Assembly (NCBI RefSeq): GCF_012932565.1
Contig: NZ_JABBYJ010000001.1
Span: 124,001-188,000, forward strand
DNA: 64,000 bases
Direction of reading: 5' to 3'
Source: Sneathiella limimaris
Lineage (GTDB): Bacteria; Pseudomonadota; Alphaproteobacteria; Sneathiellales; Sneathiellaceae
The notes beneath the pieces were generated by a model. That model saw nothing but the letters and a program-made list of their open reading frames with translations, made no database searches and had not been told where the DNA came from. The position numbers and the translations under genes are program-made. Below, piece after piece: positions 55,061-63,656 of the stretch. Each line of letters begins with the position of its first letter. Position 1 is the stretch's first letter.

Positions 55061-55552
55061 CTAGATTAATTCAACACCCTCAGCCAGGGGCCCTTTTTCG
55101 CCAGACTTCACATTCAGCCTAACCCTTTGAGCCGTTTCCAAGATACCTAGCCCGGATTTCTCTAGTGCTTTCATGTGAACAAAGATATCCCGGCTCGCAT
55201 CATCAGGCGTTACGAAACCAAAACCCTTCTCAGTGTTAAAGAACTTAACTGTACCCTCGATCAGCTCAGAGTCAGCATCCCGCATATCCAGCACAGGCGC
55301 GGGTCCTAAATCTACGATTTTCAGCACCTGCTGACCCCGCACGCCAGCGGTTAGGTCACATACGATCGGCGCACCTTCTGGTAAACCCTGTAAACCATTT
55401 GCTTGTAAAACCGACACATGCACAAATGCATCACCTGTTCCATCAAGCGGTTCAACAAACCCAAACCCCTTGGCAGTATTGAACCACTTAACCTTACAGT
55501 CTACATTAGCACGAACATCGACACCCGACTGCACGGTACTTTCTTCTTGCAT
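55061..55552 (-). CDS. double cold-shock-domain protein
   Basis: The 163-residue protein holds two cold-shock domains. Each has RNP1-like K-G-F-G-F-V and RNP2-like D-A-F-V-H-V or D-I-F-V-H-M, at about 30-45 and 110-125. Such two-domain proteins are standard in alphaproteobacteria and bind single-stranded RNA or DNA. An in-frame GTG at 55606 adds 18 residues without homology, so the ATG at 55552, preceded by GGGGA, is chosen. A terminator follows. The long AT-rich leader upstream is usual for cold-shock genes. Confidence 0.9.
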   Translation of the reverse strand: MQEESTVQSGVDVRANVDCKVKWFNTAKGFGFVEPLDGTGDAFVHVSVLQANGLQGLPEGAPIVCDLTAGVRGQQVLKIVDLGPAPVLDMRDADSELIEGTVKFFNTEKGFGFVTPDDASRDIFVHMKALEKSGLGILETAQRVRLNVKSGEKGPLAEGVELI

Positions 55553-55992
55553 TATCACAAGTCCCCAAACACCCAACGACACATCTACACACACAAATAT
55601 TTTCACCTTGAGTTACAATTTTCCACATTAAAATCAAAAAAAATTTTACGACAAGCATCTTACAAAACCAGAAATTGATTAGTCATCAATATCCAACACT
55701 CATCTAAGCTCTTGGCTTAAAACCTTTTTGATCGATGCGGCACCACAATATGTCTCAGTTTTGTGGTTATGACCCCAACAATTGTAACAAAATACGATCT
55801 ATAATATTCGGTTCCCAATTAACTCAACAGGATATAATCGACACCTGATTCGATGTACCCTTGTATTAAAACTTTATCGTTAGTTTAATATACACAACAC
55901 AAAATTGTTTCACGATAAAAGCCCAGATAAAGACGAGGGAACGTAACATAACGTAACAATTATATCACAAATCATGTCGCTAGGCACCCCCC
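55553..55992. other. AT-rich leader and promoter region of the cold-shock gene
   Basis: About 440 bases without a credible gene. The minus strand should contain the promoter and a long 5' untranslated leader. A tandem ten-base near-repeat ACGTAACATA/ACGTAACAAT lies at 55941-55960. No -35/-10 pair can be assigned with confidence, and no terminator for the peroxiredoxin-like gene was seen. Confidence 0.5.
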
Positions 55993-56520
55993 CTATTCTA
56001 ACGTTCCCCGAATTGGATAATCATTTCCCTGTACAAATCTCAACCCGTTTACAATTGCCTTCAAATCTGGGCGAGAAAATGGCGCGTTTGAAATATCAAG
56101 AATTTGAACCGTTTTATCCGGACGAATAACAAACAAGCCAGGCTCCGGGAATGGGCGATCAGTTTCTTTTTCCGATCTGGGGTTAGAGATATACAGACCC
56201 AGCTTTTTCATATCGTTTATGGATAAATCATATCCCACTGGAAAAGTCAGACTTCCGCGTTCCACTTGTTGTTTGACTTTCTCCAATCCATCTCCCGAAA
56301 CCGCAATTACATCAGTCTGCAACTCACTCAATTCTTCAATTAACCCTTCCAAGGTTTCCAGATATCTCGCACAGATAGGGCAATGAAGCCCACGATAGAC
56401 GACAACTAATTTCCAACGATCCTCACCGGTCGTTTCATGCAATTCTGCACGACCGCCAGTTACCAATGGAACAGAAATTTCTGGGAACGAACTCCCCGCC
56501 TGAAGTTTTCCAGTTTGCAT
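55993..56520 (-). CDS. peroxiredoxin-like (AhpC/TSA) protein
   Basis: The 175-residue thioredoxin-fold protein has Y-R-G-L-H-C-P-I-C-A-R-Y near residue 50, that is a C-P-x-C site in place of the usual peroxiredoxin T-x-x-C, as in the AhpC-TSA_2/PRXL2-like group. It may reduce peroxides or act as a thiol oxidoreductase in the cytoplasm, as no signal peptide is present. The gene stands alone and is divergent from cobT. Confidence 0.83.
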   Translation of the reverse strand: MQTGKLQAGSSFPEISVPLVTGGRAELHETTGEDRWKLVVVYRGLHCPICARYLETLEGLIEELSELQTDVIAVSGDGLEKVKQQVERGSLTFPVGYDLSINDMKKLGLYISNPRSEKETDRPFPEPGLFVIRPDKTVQILDISNAPFSRPDLKAIVNGLRFVQGNDYPIRGTLE

Positions 56521-56685
56521 ATTAATTAATCCTGAGTTTATTTAGAACGCCCATTCCAAATAAATACTACCTCACTGAAATGATGCAAGGTCTAACCATA
56601 TTATTTATACAAAAAGCCGTTGTTGCGATCCCAAAAGATCCGTCTACAATGCGAGGCCTTCTAACACCCTTTGGTCGGAGTCATC

Positions 56686-57699
56686 ATGTCATTCAGTTCA
56701 TTTCAAGACCTGCGATCTTTTCTTGAAAATTTGCCAGAAGCTTCAGAGGAGCATTCTCGAAAAGCCAGGGAGCGAAATGATACTTTAACAAAACCGGCAG
56801 GATCCCTGGGACGACTAGAGGAGCTAGCAATCTGGGCGGCCAGTTGGCAAAAGCAGCACATTCCAACGGCAGACAACCCTCAAGTAATTATATTTGCCGG
56901 CAATCACGGGGTTTGCAAAAAAGGAGTTTCTGCCTTCCCATCTGAGGTGACCTCTCAAATGGTAGCGAACTTCAAAAATGGCGGAGCTGCTATCAATCAG
57001 CTTGCCAAGCTTTATGGAGCTAGCTTTGCGGTTCATCCACTAGATCTGGATACACCGACTGAAGATTTCACTGAAGCAGCGGCGATGGATAAAGAAGAAT
57101 GCCTCAAGCTCTTAAACTTGGGCTGGGCTGCAGTCGATGAAACAGCCGACTGTCTCGTGATCGGTGAGATGGGTATTGGAAATACGACAGTTGCTGCTGC
57201 AATATGCGCGGCGCTTTATGAGATGTCCGGGAATGACTGGGCTGGCCCTGGAACCGGGTTGGATAAACCTGGCGTTACGCACAAGGCCGCCATCATTGAC
57301 CAAGGACTATCTCGCCATAAGGATATCATAAAAGACCCACTGGAAGTCCTTCGATGTTTAGGTGGACGCGAATTCGCTGCAATGGCTGGAGCCATCTTAC
57401 GCGCAAGACAGGAAGGCATACCTGTGTTACTGGATGGCTTTGTAGTCTGTGCAGCCGCAGCTGTCTTACATGCTATTCGGGAAAATGCCCTGGACCACTG
57501 TGTTGCAGGTCATTGCTCCGCTGAACCTGGGCACAAAATTCTTCTCGATAAACTGGGTCATGAGCCACTCCTTGAACTCGGCATGAGGTTGGGAGAGGGC
57601 TCTGGCGCAGCACTGTCTCTGGGCATTTTGAAGGGAGCTTTTGCGACCCACGGACACATGGCCAGTTTTGCAGAAGCTGGTGTTAGTGGTAAAGACTAA
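56686..57699 (+). CDS. cobT: nicotinate-nucleotide-dimethylbenzimidazole phosphoribosyltransferase
   Basis: The product (337 residues) forms alpha-ribazole phosphate for the lower loop of cobalamin. Recognised blocks are K-P-A-G-S-L-G-R-L-E (about 35-44), A-G-N-H-G-V near 72-77, G-E-M-G-I-G-N-T-T and the C-terminal R-L-G-E-G-S-G-A-A with the catalytic glutamate. A TTG at 56671 is in frame, but GGAG at 56677-56680 lies six bases before the ATG at 56686. Its stop overlaps the convergent phosphatase gene by four bases. No cobalamin riboswitch is upstream. The remaining cobalamin genes are elsewhere. Confidence 0.94.
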   Translation: MSFSSFQDLRSFLENLPEASEEHSRKARERNDTLTKPAGSLGRLEELAIWAASWQKQHIPTADNPQVIIFAGNHGVCKKGVSAFPSEVTSQMVANFKNGGAAINQLAKLYGASFAVHPLDLDTPTEDFTEAAAMDKEECLKLLNLGWAAVDETADCLVIGEMGIGNTTVAAAICAALYEMSGNDWAGPGTGLDKPGVTHKAAIIDQGLSRHKDIIKDPLEVLRCLGGREFAAMAGAILRARQEGIPVLLDGFVVCAAAAVLHAIRENALDHCVAGHCSAEPGHKILLDKLGHEPLLELGMRLGEGSGAALSLGILKGAFATHGHMASFAEAGVSGKD

Positions 57700-58307
57700 C
57701 GAGCTCTTACCCTATTTATCCAATCGATTTTCCAACTGATCGTTTCGTCAGCCTGATAGACCGTCAACCTTGAAACAGACAAAGGCTCTATATCAATAAG
57801 CTGTGCCTTAACTGGCTCCAGTTCGAGTGCATTTGCAACAATCGCCCGAATGGGCCCTGCATGCGAGACAATAACCAAGTCATCCTGAACCAAGCTTTCC
57901 AACTGGGATTGAAATCGGCGGGTAACGCGTTCGCAAACGTCGCGGAAACTTTCGCCGCCGGGAGGTTGATTTTCAACAGGGTTTTCCCAGAAAGAAAGAG
58001 ACTCTTCATGTCTATCGGTCCGAATTTCCTCATAGGTCAAGCCTTGCCACTCGCCGAAATTCTGCTCACGATATTGCGTCTCTTTTGTTAGCTGTATCGA
58101 CTGGTTAGAGTGTGCAATGATATGGTTGGCCGTCTCTACACAGCGAGTGAGATCACTGGAGACCAGCGCAAACGAATTGGGCAATTGACTGGAAATCCAA
58201 TCATACGTCTTCTGATCAGAATGATCTGCGAGAACATCCATCTGACCATACAGAAAGTTTGCACTGACAGGCGCATGTCGAACTAACCAGACCCTAAATG
58301 TTTTCAC
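57696..58307 (-). CDS. histidine phosphatase family protein, likely alpha-ribazole phosphatase (CobC-like)
   Basis: The 203-residue protein has the phosphoglycerate-mutase/histidine-phosphatase signature W-L-V-R-H-A-P near the N-terminus (catalytic His11), a Glu/arginine region with R-E-Q-N-F-G-E-W and the second histidine in I-V-S-H-A-G-P. The end-to-end overlap with cobT makes dephosphorylation of alpha-ribazole-5'-phosphate, the next cobalamin step, the likely role. General phosphatase activity is possible. Confidence 0.85.
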   Translation of the reverse strand: MKTFRVWLVRHAPVSANFLYGQMDVLADHSDQKTYDWISSQLPNSFALVSSDLTRCVETANHIIAHSNQSIQLTKETQYREQNFGEWQGLTYEEIRTDRHEESLSFWENPVENQPPGGESFRDVCERVTRRFQSQLESLVQDDLVIVSHAGPIRAIVANALELEPVKAQLIDIEPLSVSRLTVYQADETISWKIDWINRVRAR

Positions 58308-58347
58308 TGAATTTTCCTGACAATAGTTTAGCGTTCAAAATCTCAGA

Positions 58348-60171
58348 TTAGCGCTTTTTCGCGTCGGAGAGAGGGGTGACCTTAGAGTCTCCATTAAACT
58401 GGTTGTTGTAGAGATCCGCATAAACGCCCTGCTTTGAAAGCAGCTCAGAATGGCTTCCACTTTCAACGACCTGTCCCTGTACAATTACATAGATGATATC
58501 GGCATCCAGAATCGTGCTCAGGCGATGGGCAATCACCACAGAAGTCCGGCCTTTCATTAGATGAGAAAGGGCAATCTGAACTTTTCTTTCCGCTTCAGCA
58601 TCCAGCGCTGAGGTTGCCTCATCCAGCAAGAGAATTGGGGCATCCTTCAGCATTGCCCTGGCAATCGCTATCCGTTGTTTTTGGCCCCCAGATAACCTGA
58701 CACCGTCAGATCCAACGCGGGTCTCATATCCCTGGGGCAAGCTACTGATAAAATCATGCACTGCTGCGGCTTTTGCAGCCTCAACAATTTCATCCTCAGT
58801 TGCGCCCTCGCGCCCGTACGCAATATTGGCGCGAATTGTGTCGTCAAATAGAAAGATATCCTGACTAACGAGGGAGAACTTCTCCCGCAGGGAGTTTAAC
58901 GTCACATCTCTGACATCCTGGCCATCTACCAGAATAGAACCTGAGCTTACGTCATAGAAACGTGGCATCAGGTTTAGAATTGTCGACTTTCCTCCTCCGG
59001 AAGGGCCCACAAGAGCCACTCGTTGCCCGGCTCCCACCAGCAGAGAAATATCTTTCAATACTGGTGTGTGCTCTGAATAGGAAAAAGCAACAGACTTAAA
59101 CTCAACTTCGCCTTTATGAAGCTCGAGCTCTGTCGCACTTGGCTTATCAACAACATGGTCTACTAGATCCAACAGATCAAAAATTCTTTGTGCTGCCGCC
59201 AGAGAGTTTTGAATTTGCGGCGCAATCTTTGCGATACTCTTTATCGGCTGATAAGCAAGCATGACAGCAGTGATAAACGCAAAGAAAGTGCCAGGTGTCG
59301 TGTCGCCACTGGTCACGCTACTAGCACCATAGAAGATTACGATGGCAATCATCAAACCCGACAAGGTTTCAACTATAGGATTGCTGGTAGCCTGAATGCG
59401 CATCGCTTTAAATTGATGAAAGAAACGACGCTCGATCTCTTTCTCACCCTTTTCTCGGGTTTTATCTTCGCGGTTATAAGCCTTAATAACCCTGATACCT
59501 TGAAAGGCCTCCTCCAGAAAAGTGCTGAAAGAACCTGTTTGCTCGAGTACCCGATGTGAAGCTTTTCGCGCCAGCTTTCCTATCTGCCGAATTGCGAGAG
59601 CTCCTGGAGGGAGAGCTATGAAAATGATGAGAGCCATTCTCCAGTCGTAATAGAACAAGGATCCAATCAAGAAAATCGCGGTCAAGCTATCCTTTGTAAA
59701 TGCGACCAAAGCCTGGGTTGAACCTGTACGAAGTAGGTTTGTGTCATAGACAAAACGTGAAATCAGATTACCCGTGGAATTATCATGAAACCAAGCCAGA
59801 TCCGCCCCAATCAGCTTGTCAAACATCTTCCTTTGAAGGTCAGCAATCACCCGGTTGCCAACCCAGTGCATAAAGTAAGCCTGACCAAAAGTTGCAATCC
59901 CGCGCAGACTGAATATCACGACAACTGCAATAGTGGTATAAACAACGATTTCTGGATTTTTCTCAAAAAACACTTCATCCACGATCGGCTTCATTAGAAA
60001 AGCTGTCGCTGTCGTGGTAATCGCCCCGACTATCATGCAGACAATTGCAGCGGCCAGACGATACTTGTATTTCAGAACGTAATTTTTCAATAGCCGCCCA
60101 TAAAGAGCCATAGAACTGCTCCGGTTCTTGGTGACTTGGGCCTCGGTTGATTGCGGCATTGAATCTTTCAC
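58348..60171 (-). CDS. MsbA-like ABC exporter (fused permease and ATPase)
   Basis: The 607-residue half-transporter has six transmembrane helices (about 30-320). Its ATPase domain has Walker A V-G-P-S-G-G-G-K-S-T (about 390-400), the signature R-L-S-G-G-Q-K-Q-R and Walker B I-L-L-L-D-E-A-T-S-A. It resembles MsbA-type lipid-A or lipid exporters and works as a homodimer. The substrate cannot be set from sequence, and MsbA is often elsewhere in the genome. It follows the CobC-like gene by 40 bases on the minus strand. Confidence 0.9.
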   Translation of the reverse strand: MKDSMPQSTEAQVTKNRSSSMALYGRLLKNYVLKYKYRLAAAIVCMIVGAITTTATAFLMKPIVDEVFFEKNPEIVVYTTIAVVVIFSLRGIATFGQAYFMHWVGNRVIADLQRKMFDKLIGADLAWFHDNSTGNLISRFVYDTNLLRTGSTQALVAFTKDSLTAIFLIGSLFYYDWRMALIIFIALPPGALAIRQIGKLARKASHRVLEQTGSFSTFLEEAFQGIRVIKAYNREDKTREKGEKEIERRFFHQFKAMRIQATSNPIVETLSGLMIAIVIFYGASSVTSGDTTPGTFFAFITAVMLAYQPIKSIAKIAPQIQNSLAAAQRIFDLLDLVDHVVDKPSATELELHKGEVEFKSVAFSYSEHTPVLKDISLLVGAGQRVALVGPSGGGKSTILNLMPRFYDVSSGSILVDGQDVRDVTLNSLREKFSLVSQDIFLFDDTIRANIAYGREGATEDEIVEAAKAAAVHDFISSLPQGYETRVGSDGVRLSGGQKQRIAIARAMLKDAPILLLDEATSALDAEAERKVQIALSHLMKGRTSVVIAHRLSTILDADIIYVIVQGQVVESGSHSELLSKQGVYADLYNNQFNGDSKVTPLSDAKKR

Positions 60172-60342
60172 ATTTACTCTCCTGACAGGTCATATTACCC
60201 GCCAAACCTGAACAGAGACTTATCATTCACCTTGGCTCTGCAATAGAGCTTTTATCTATGTTACGGCGTATAAACTTACAATGATGTTCGACAGCAACAG
60301 TTTTCACTTATCAGCCTGCCTCCAACCGCGTCACCAAATCTC

Positions 60343-61194
60343 ATGAAGATTGACAGCCAATTAAAAACCAGACACAAGACTGATATGTTTGGCCTGTTTC
60401 CAAAAAAAAAGCTGCGTGTAAAACTGCCGGATAACACTCGCGTTATCGCGATCGGCGATATTCATGGTCAGCACAAACGGCTGAGTAAGCTCATGAAGGA
60501 GGTCGACCTTTATCGCAAGAAAAACCCCATTGACCATGAAACCATTGTTTTCCTGGGGGATTATGTCGATCGGGGACCGCACTCTGCGAAAATAATCGAT
60601 TATTTGCGAAAAAGAGCCAAGGCCGCCAAAACAGCTGCCCACACAGAAGTCTTTCTTCAGGGCAATCATGAAGAGCTCATGATAGAAGGTCTGGATGTTG
60701 AAGGAACTCGTCATGATCTTTGGTGGCGAAACGGCGGTTTGCAAACCGTGAACAGCTACCTCAAATTTTTAAAAATTGAAGTCCCTGAAGATTTAGGCGC
60801 TGAAGAACGATTGAATATCTTCAGAGAGCATTTCCCCAAGAAACATTCAAAATTTGTCCATTCATTGCAAAATATCTATCGGGTTGGGCCGCTGGTTTTC
60901 GCTCATGCCGGCATTCGTATGGACAAAGCCCCAGGCAAACAAAAGCAACAGGATCTTAGATGGATTAGAGATCCTTTTCTTTACTGGGAAGGAAAAAACA
61001 AGGACTTTCTGGTTGTCCATGGACACAGTATCACACCGTCTTTTAAGCCTGAAATCCATGCCCATCGAGTAGCCCTTGATACCGGAAGCTATAAATTAAA
61101 GGGTAAAATTACGGCTGGCATTTTTGAAGGAAACACTGTCCGGTTTGTCAGTAACGGAACCCGAAAAGGATTCAACACAAACAAATTCTCTTAG
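60343..61194 (+). CDS. PPP-type metallophosphoesterase (serine/threonine phosphatase-like)
   Basis: The 283-residue cytoplasmic protein has the five metal-site motifs in order: A-I-G-D-I-H-G-Q, L-G-D-Y-V-D-R-G-P, Q-G-N-H-E-E, F-A-H-A-G and V-V-H-G-H-S. These bind two metals in PPP phosphatases. Bacterial members dephosphorylate proteins or small molecules such as diadenosine tetraphosphate. The target is unknown. The start is the ATG at 60343 (a second ATG at 60385 is possible). It converges on the MFS gene with a four-base overlap of the stops. Confidence 0.88.
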   Translation: MKIDSQLKTRHKTDMFGLFPKKKLRVKLPDNTRVIAIGDIHGQHKRLSKLMKEVDLYRKKNPIDHETIVFLGDYVDRGPHSAKIIDYLRKRAKAAKTAAHTEVFLQGNHEELMIEGLDVEGTRHDLWWRNGGLQTVNSYLKFLKIEVPEDLGAEERLNIFREHFPKKHSKFVHSLQNIYRVGPLVFAHAGIRMDKAPGKQKQQDLRWIRDPFLYWEGKNKDFLVVHGHSITPSFKPEIHAHRVALDTGSYKLKGKITAGIFEGNTVRFVSNGTRKGFNTNKFS

Positions 61195-62366
61195 GAACCT
61201 TCCTGCTGTTGCTCATAGCGCCTGACTCTAATGAGAAGGATAGCGCCAAGAACTACCCCCAAGCCAGAACAGACCGCCATCAACAAAAAGCAACTTGCAG
61301 GGTTAAATTCATAGAGAGACCCCGCCAACATCGTAAGCAATCCGAAGAAGATCCCCATTGAAAGGCTATCCTGTAAGCCTTGTGCAGACGCTGAAATAGC
61401 AGGCGGAACCCGTTTGGCTACATAACCAACAATAGACATGTAAAGAAGTGCAAAAGTTAAGGCGTGAAAAAGTTGTGCGAGTACAAGTAGCGGCAAGGCT
61501 GTCACTGTAGCCAGAAGTGTCCACCGGATTACGCCGCCCGCTGCCGCGACAATAATCATGGGCATGGCACCAAAGCGTCCGATCAAACGATCAGAAACAC
61601 TAAACATAGCAATTTCCGCCAACACACCAACGATCCACAGAAGCGTGATCACTGTGTTGGAATAGCCCAGTGATTTCCAGTAAATCGCGCTAAATCCATA
61701 GAGCGAAGCATGCGACGCGAGAAGAAGGCCAACTGTGATCAAAAACAACGGAAAGTTTGGAAGTTTCAGCGGCCTCAAGAGGGGAACTTTTTTGGAGTCA
61801 GGTGCTGTGTAGACTTTCGGCACCCAAAAAGAGGCAATAAGAAGAAGAACCGATGCAAATATCATCATGGCGTAAATAGCGTCTAATCCGAATTTATCAG
61901 CTAATGCTCCCACCCCAAGTGAACTGACAATAAAACTAACCGACCCCCAGCGCCTTACCTTTCCAAATTCCACTCCGATCAACTGTCCAAGTCGTATGGT
62001 CACCCCATCTGACAAAGGCACACCTGTCGACAAGGCAGCACCAGCTAGCCCCCAAACAACAGCATAAAGCACCCAACCCTCAACAAACGGGAGAATAGCG
62101 AGCCCTATCAAAACCATTGAGGATAATGAGATTAAGACCCGCCGCCGATCACCGACCAGGTCAGCTACAGAAGACGCTATGGGGACCACCGCAACTTTCA
62201 ACCAATAGGCTACACCTAAAACAATCCCCACATATTCCAGAGAAATCTGCCCTTCCAACCACCTCGGCCAGATAGGTATGGCAATACCATACACTGCAAA
62301 AAAAGAGGCATAGTAACCTGTCAGCCTTAACGAGGCATTTTTGCTTGAATAATTGATCTGGTTCAT
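61191..62366 (-). CDS. MFS transporter, LacY/HcaT-like group
   Basis: The product (391 residues) is predicted to have 12 transmembrane helices and opens L-R-L-T-G-Y-Y-A-S-F-F-A-V-Y-G, the start seen in the phenylpropionate/nucleoside-symporter group (MFS_1-like). It probably moves a small organic acid or exports a toxic compound. The AGGTGG ribosome site fits the ATG at 62366. The frame is open to 62477, but that would run through the operator repeat. It is divergent from the nitroreductase-like gene, sharing its control region. Confidence 0.87.
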   Translation of the reverse strand: MNQINYSSKNASLRLTGYYASFFAVYGIAIPIWPRWLEGQISLEYVGIVLGVAYWLKVAVVPIASSVADLVGDRRRVLISLSSMVLIGLAILPFVEGWVLYAVVWGLAGAALSTGVPLSDGVTIRLGQLIGVEFGKVRRWGSVSFIVSSLGVGALADKFGLDAIYAMMIFASVLLLIASFWVPKVYTAPDSKKVPLLRPLKLPNFPLFLITVGLLLASHASLYGFSAIYWKSLGYSNTVITLLWIVGVLAEIAMFSVSDRLIGRFGAMPMIIVAAAGGVIRWTLLATVTALPLLVLAQLFHALTFALLYMSIVGYVAKRVPPAISASAQGLQDSLSMGIFFGLLTMLAGSLYEFNPASCFLLMAVCSGLGVVLGAILLIRVRRYEQQQEGS

Positions 62367-62450
62367 CGATCCACCTGCCGGAAGGATCCATAGCCTATCG
62401 GGTTTTAAACTCACCATCCAGTGATATTCGCTACACAAAACCATATTTAC

Positions 62451-62482
62451 ATTCTTTGGAATATATATACATTCCAAAGAAT
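62451..62482. promoter_or_regulatory. perfect 12-bp inverted repeat, probable MarR operator
   Basis: ATTCTTTGGAAT (62451-62462) and ATTCCAAAGAAT (62471-62482) are exact inverted copies around ATATATAC. Each arm is itself of the form ATTC-N4-GAAT. It lies between the divergent MFS and nitroreductase starts, about 85 and 20 bases away, and the local MarR gene is the obvious binder. Confidence 0.75.
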
Positions 62483-62501
62483 ATTTATGGAGGAAAATGC
62501 G

Positions 62502-63656
62502 ATGAATAGACGTAACTTTCTGAGAACAATTGGGGGAACCGGCCTCGTTTTAGCAGCTACAGCAGGTGGCCTAAGTCAATGCGATCAAATGCCCACTGAA
62601 GCAATTCAAGGCTGGAATGGTCCCGTTAATTCAATAACAGATAGGGAGTGGTTACTTTCATACGCCCTTCTGGCACCCAATCCACATAATATGCAGGCGT
62701 GGATCGCCGATTTGAGGGTTGAGGATCAAATAATACTTTTTGCGGACAAAGATCGATTACTACCTGACACAGATCCTTTTTCACGTCAGGTCATGATTGG
62801 TCAGGGGACCTTCTTAGAACTTTTGAGTATCGCTGCATCAGCGAGGGGATATCAAGCCAATGTGCACCTTTTCCCAGAAGGCACTCCCGATGAGATGGAA
62901 CTCGACATCTCAACGGTACCTATTGCCCGAATTGAGCTCGTCAAGAATGAGAATATAGCAGCAGACCCTCTCTTTTCTGCCATTTTGCACAGGCGCTCCA
63001 ACAAAGAAGGATATAGAGAGTTAGCTTTATCGGAAGATCACAAAGCCGAACTTCTGAAGTTACCTTTGTCAGGTGATCACTCAGTTCAAATCTATCACGA
63101 CAAGGATGAGGTGGAAGAACTGCGTACCTTTGCAAAACAAGCCATGCTGCTGGAAATTGAGACACCTCGAACCTTAAAGGAAAGTGTTGATAGAACCCGA
63201 ATTGGGGCTGACGCAATCGTTAAATACCGAGATGGAATTGACCTAAATGGCCCAATGTTTTGGTGGCTTTCTCGTTTCGACTTAATGTCCAAAGAAAAAG
63301 CCATGACACCCGGCACACTAGCCTATCAGGGCGGGATAGATTATGCCCTTGGCTGGGTGAATAAGACTTACAGCATGGGAATCCTATCTAGCCCAACAAA
63401 CAGTCGAGAAGATCAAATCATTGCAGGTCGCAATTATGTCCGGCTTAACCTACTCGCCACATCAATAGGTGTTGCTATGCATCCTGTTAGCCAAATTTTG
63501 CAGGAATACCCCGAAATGCAGACTCTACAATCCGATTTTTATTCCCATCTGGGTGTGAGGGCTCCTGAAACAATTCAAATGTTTTTCAGAATTGGATATC
63601 AGTCCAAACCAAGTCCTTCCCCTCGCCGACCTCTGCAAGATATAGTTAGGGCATGA
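62502..63656 (+). CDS. Tat-exported nitroreductase-like (Acg-family) protein
   Basis: The product (384 residues) begins MNRRNFLRTIGG, a twin-arginine signal with a hydrophobic stretch (about 10-25) and a Ser-Gln-Cys near 27 that might be a lipobox. The body is nitroreductase-like, with A-P-N-P-H-N-M-Q-A-W near 51-60 and L-H-R-R-S-N-K in the middle, as in Acg-type FMN proteins. It may bind or reduce a flavin-linked substrate in the periplasm. The ATG at 62502 follows GGAGG by eight bases. The MarR gene overlaps it by four bases (ATGA), so they are co-transcribed. Confidence 0.84.
   Translation: MNRRNFLRTIGGTGLVLAATAGGLSQCDQMPTEAIQGWNGPVNSITDREWLLSYALLAPNPHNMQAWIADLRVEDQIILFADKDRLLPDTDPFSRQVMIGQGTFLELLSIAASARGYQANVHLFPEGTPDEMELDISTVPIARIELVKNENIAADPLFSAILHRRSNKEGYRELALSEDHKAELLKLPLSGDHSVQIYHDKDEVEELRTFAKQAMLLEIETPRTLKESVDRTRIGADAIVKYRDGIDLNGPMFWWLSRFDLMSKEKAMTPGTLAYQGGIDYALGWVNKTYSMGILSSPTNSREDQIIAGRNYVRLNLLATSIGVAMHPVSQILQEYPEMQTLQSDFYSHLGVRAPETIQMFFRIGYQSKPSPSPRRPLQDIVRA

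Noticed and set aside
56521-56685. Cobalamin riboswitch upstream of cobT
   Set aside because: The gap is too short and no B12-box-like sequence is present.
62367-62477. Longer N-terminus for the MFS transporter
   Set aside because: The extra 37 codons cross the operator repeat and lack homology, while the ATG at 62366 has a good ribosome site.
62421-62501. Upstream extension of the nitroreductase-like frame
   Set aside because: It would place the twin-arginine signal 27 residues inside and cover the inverted repeat.
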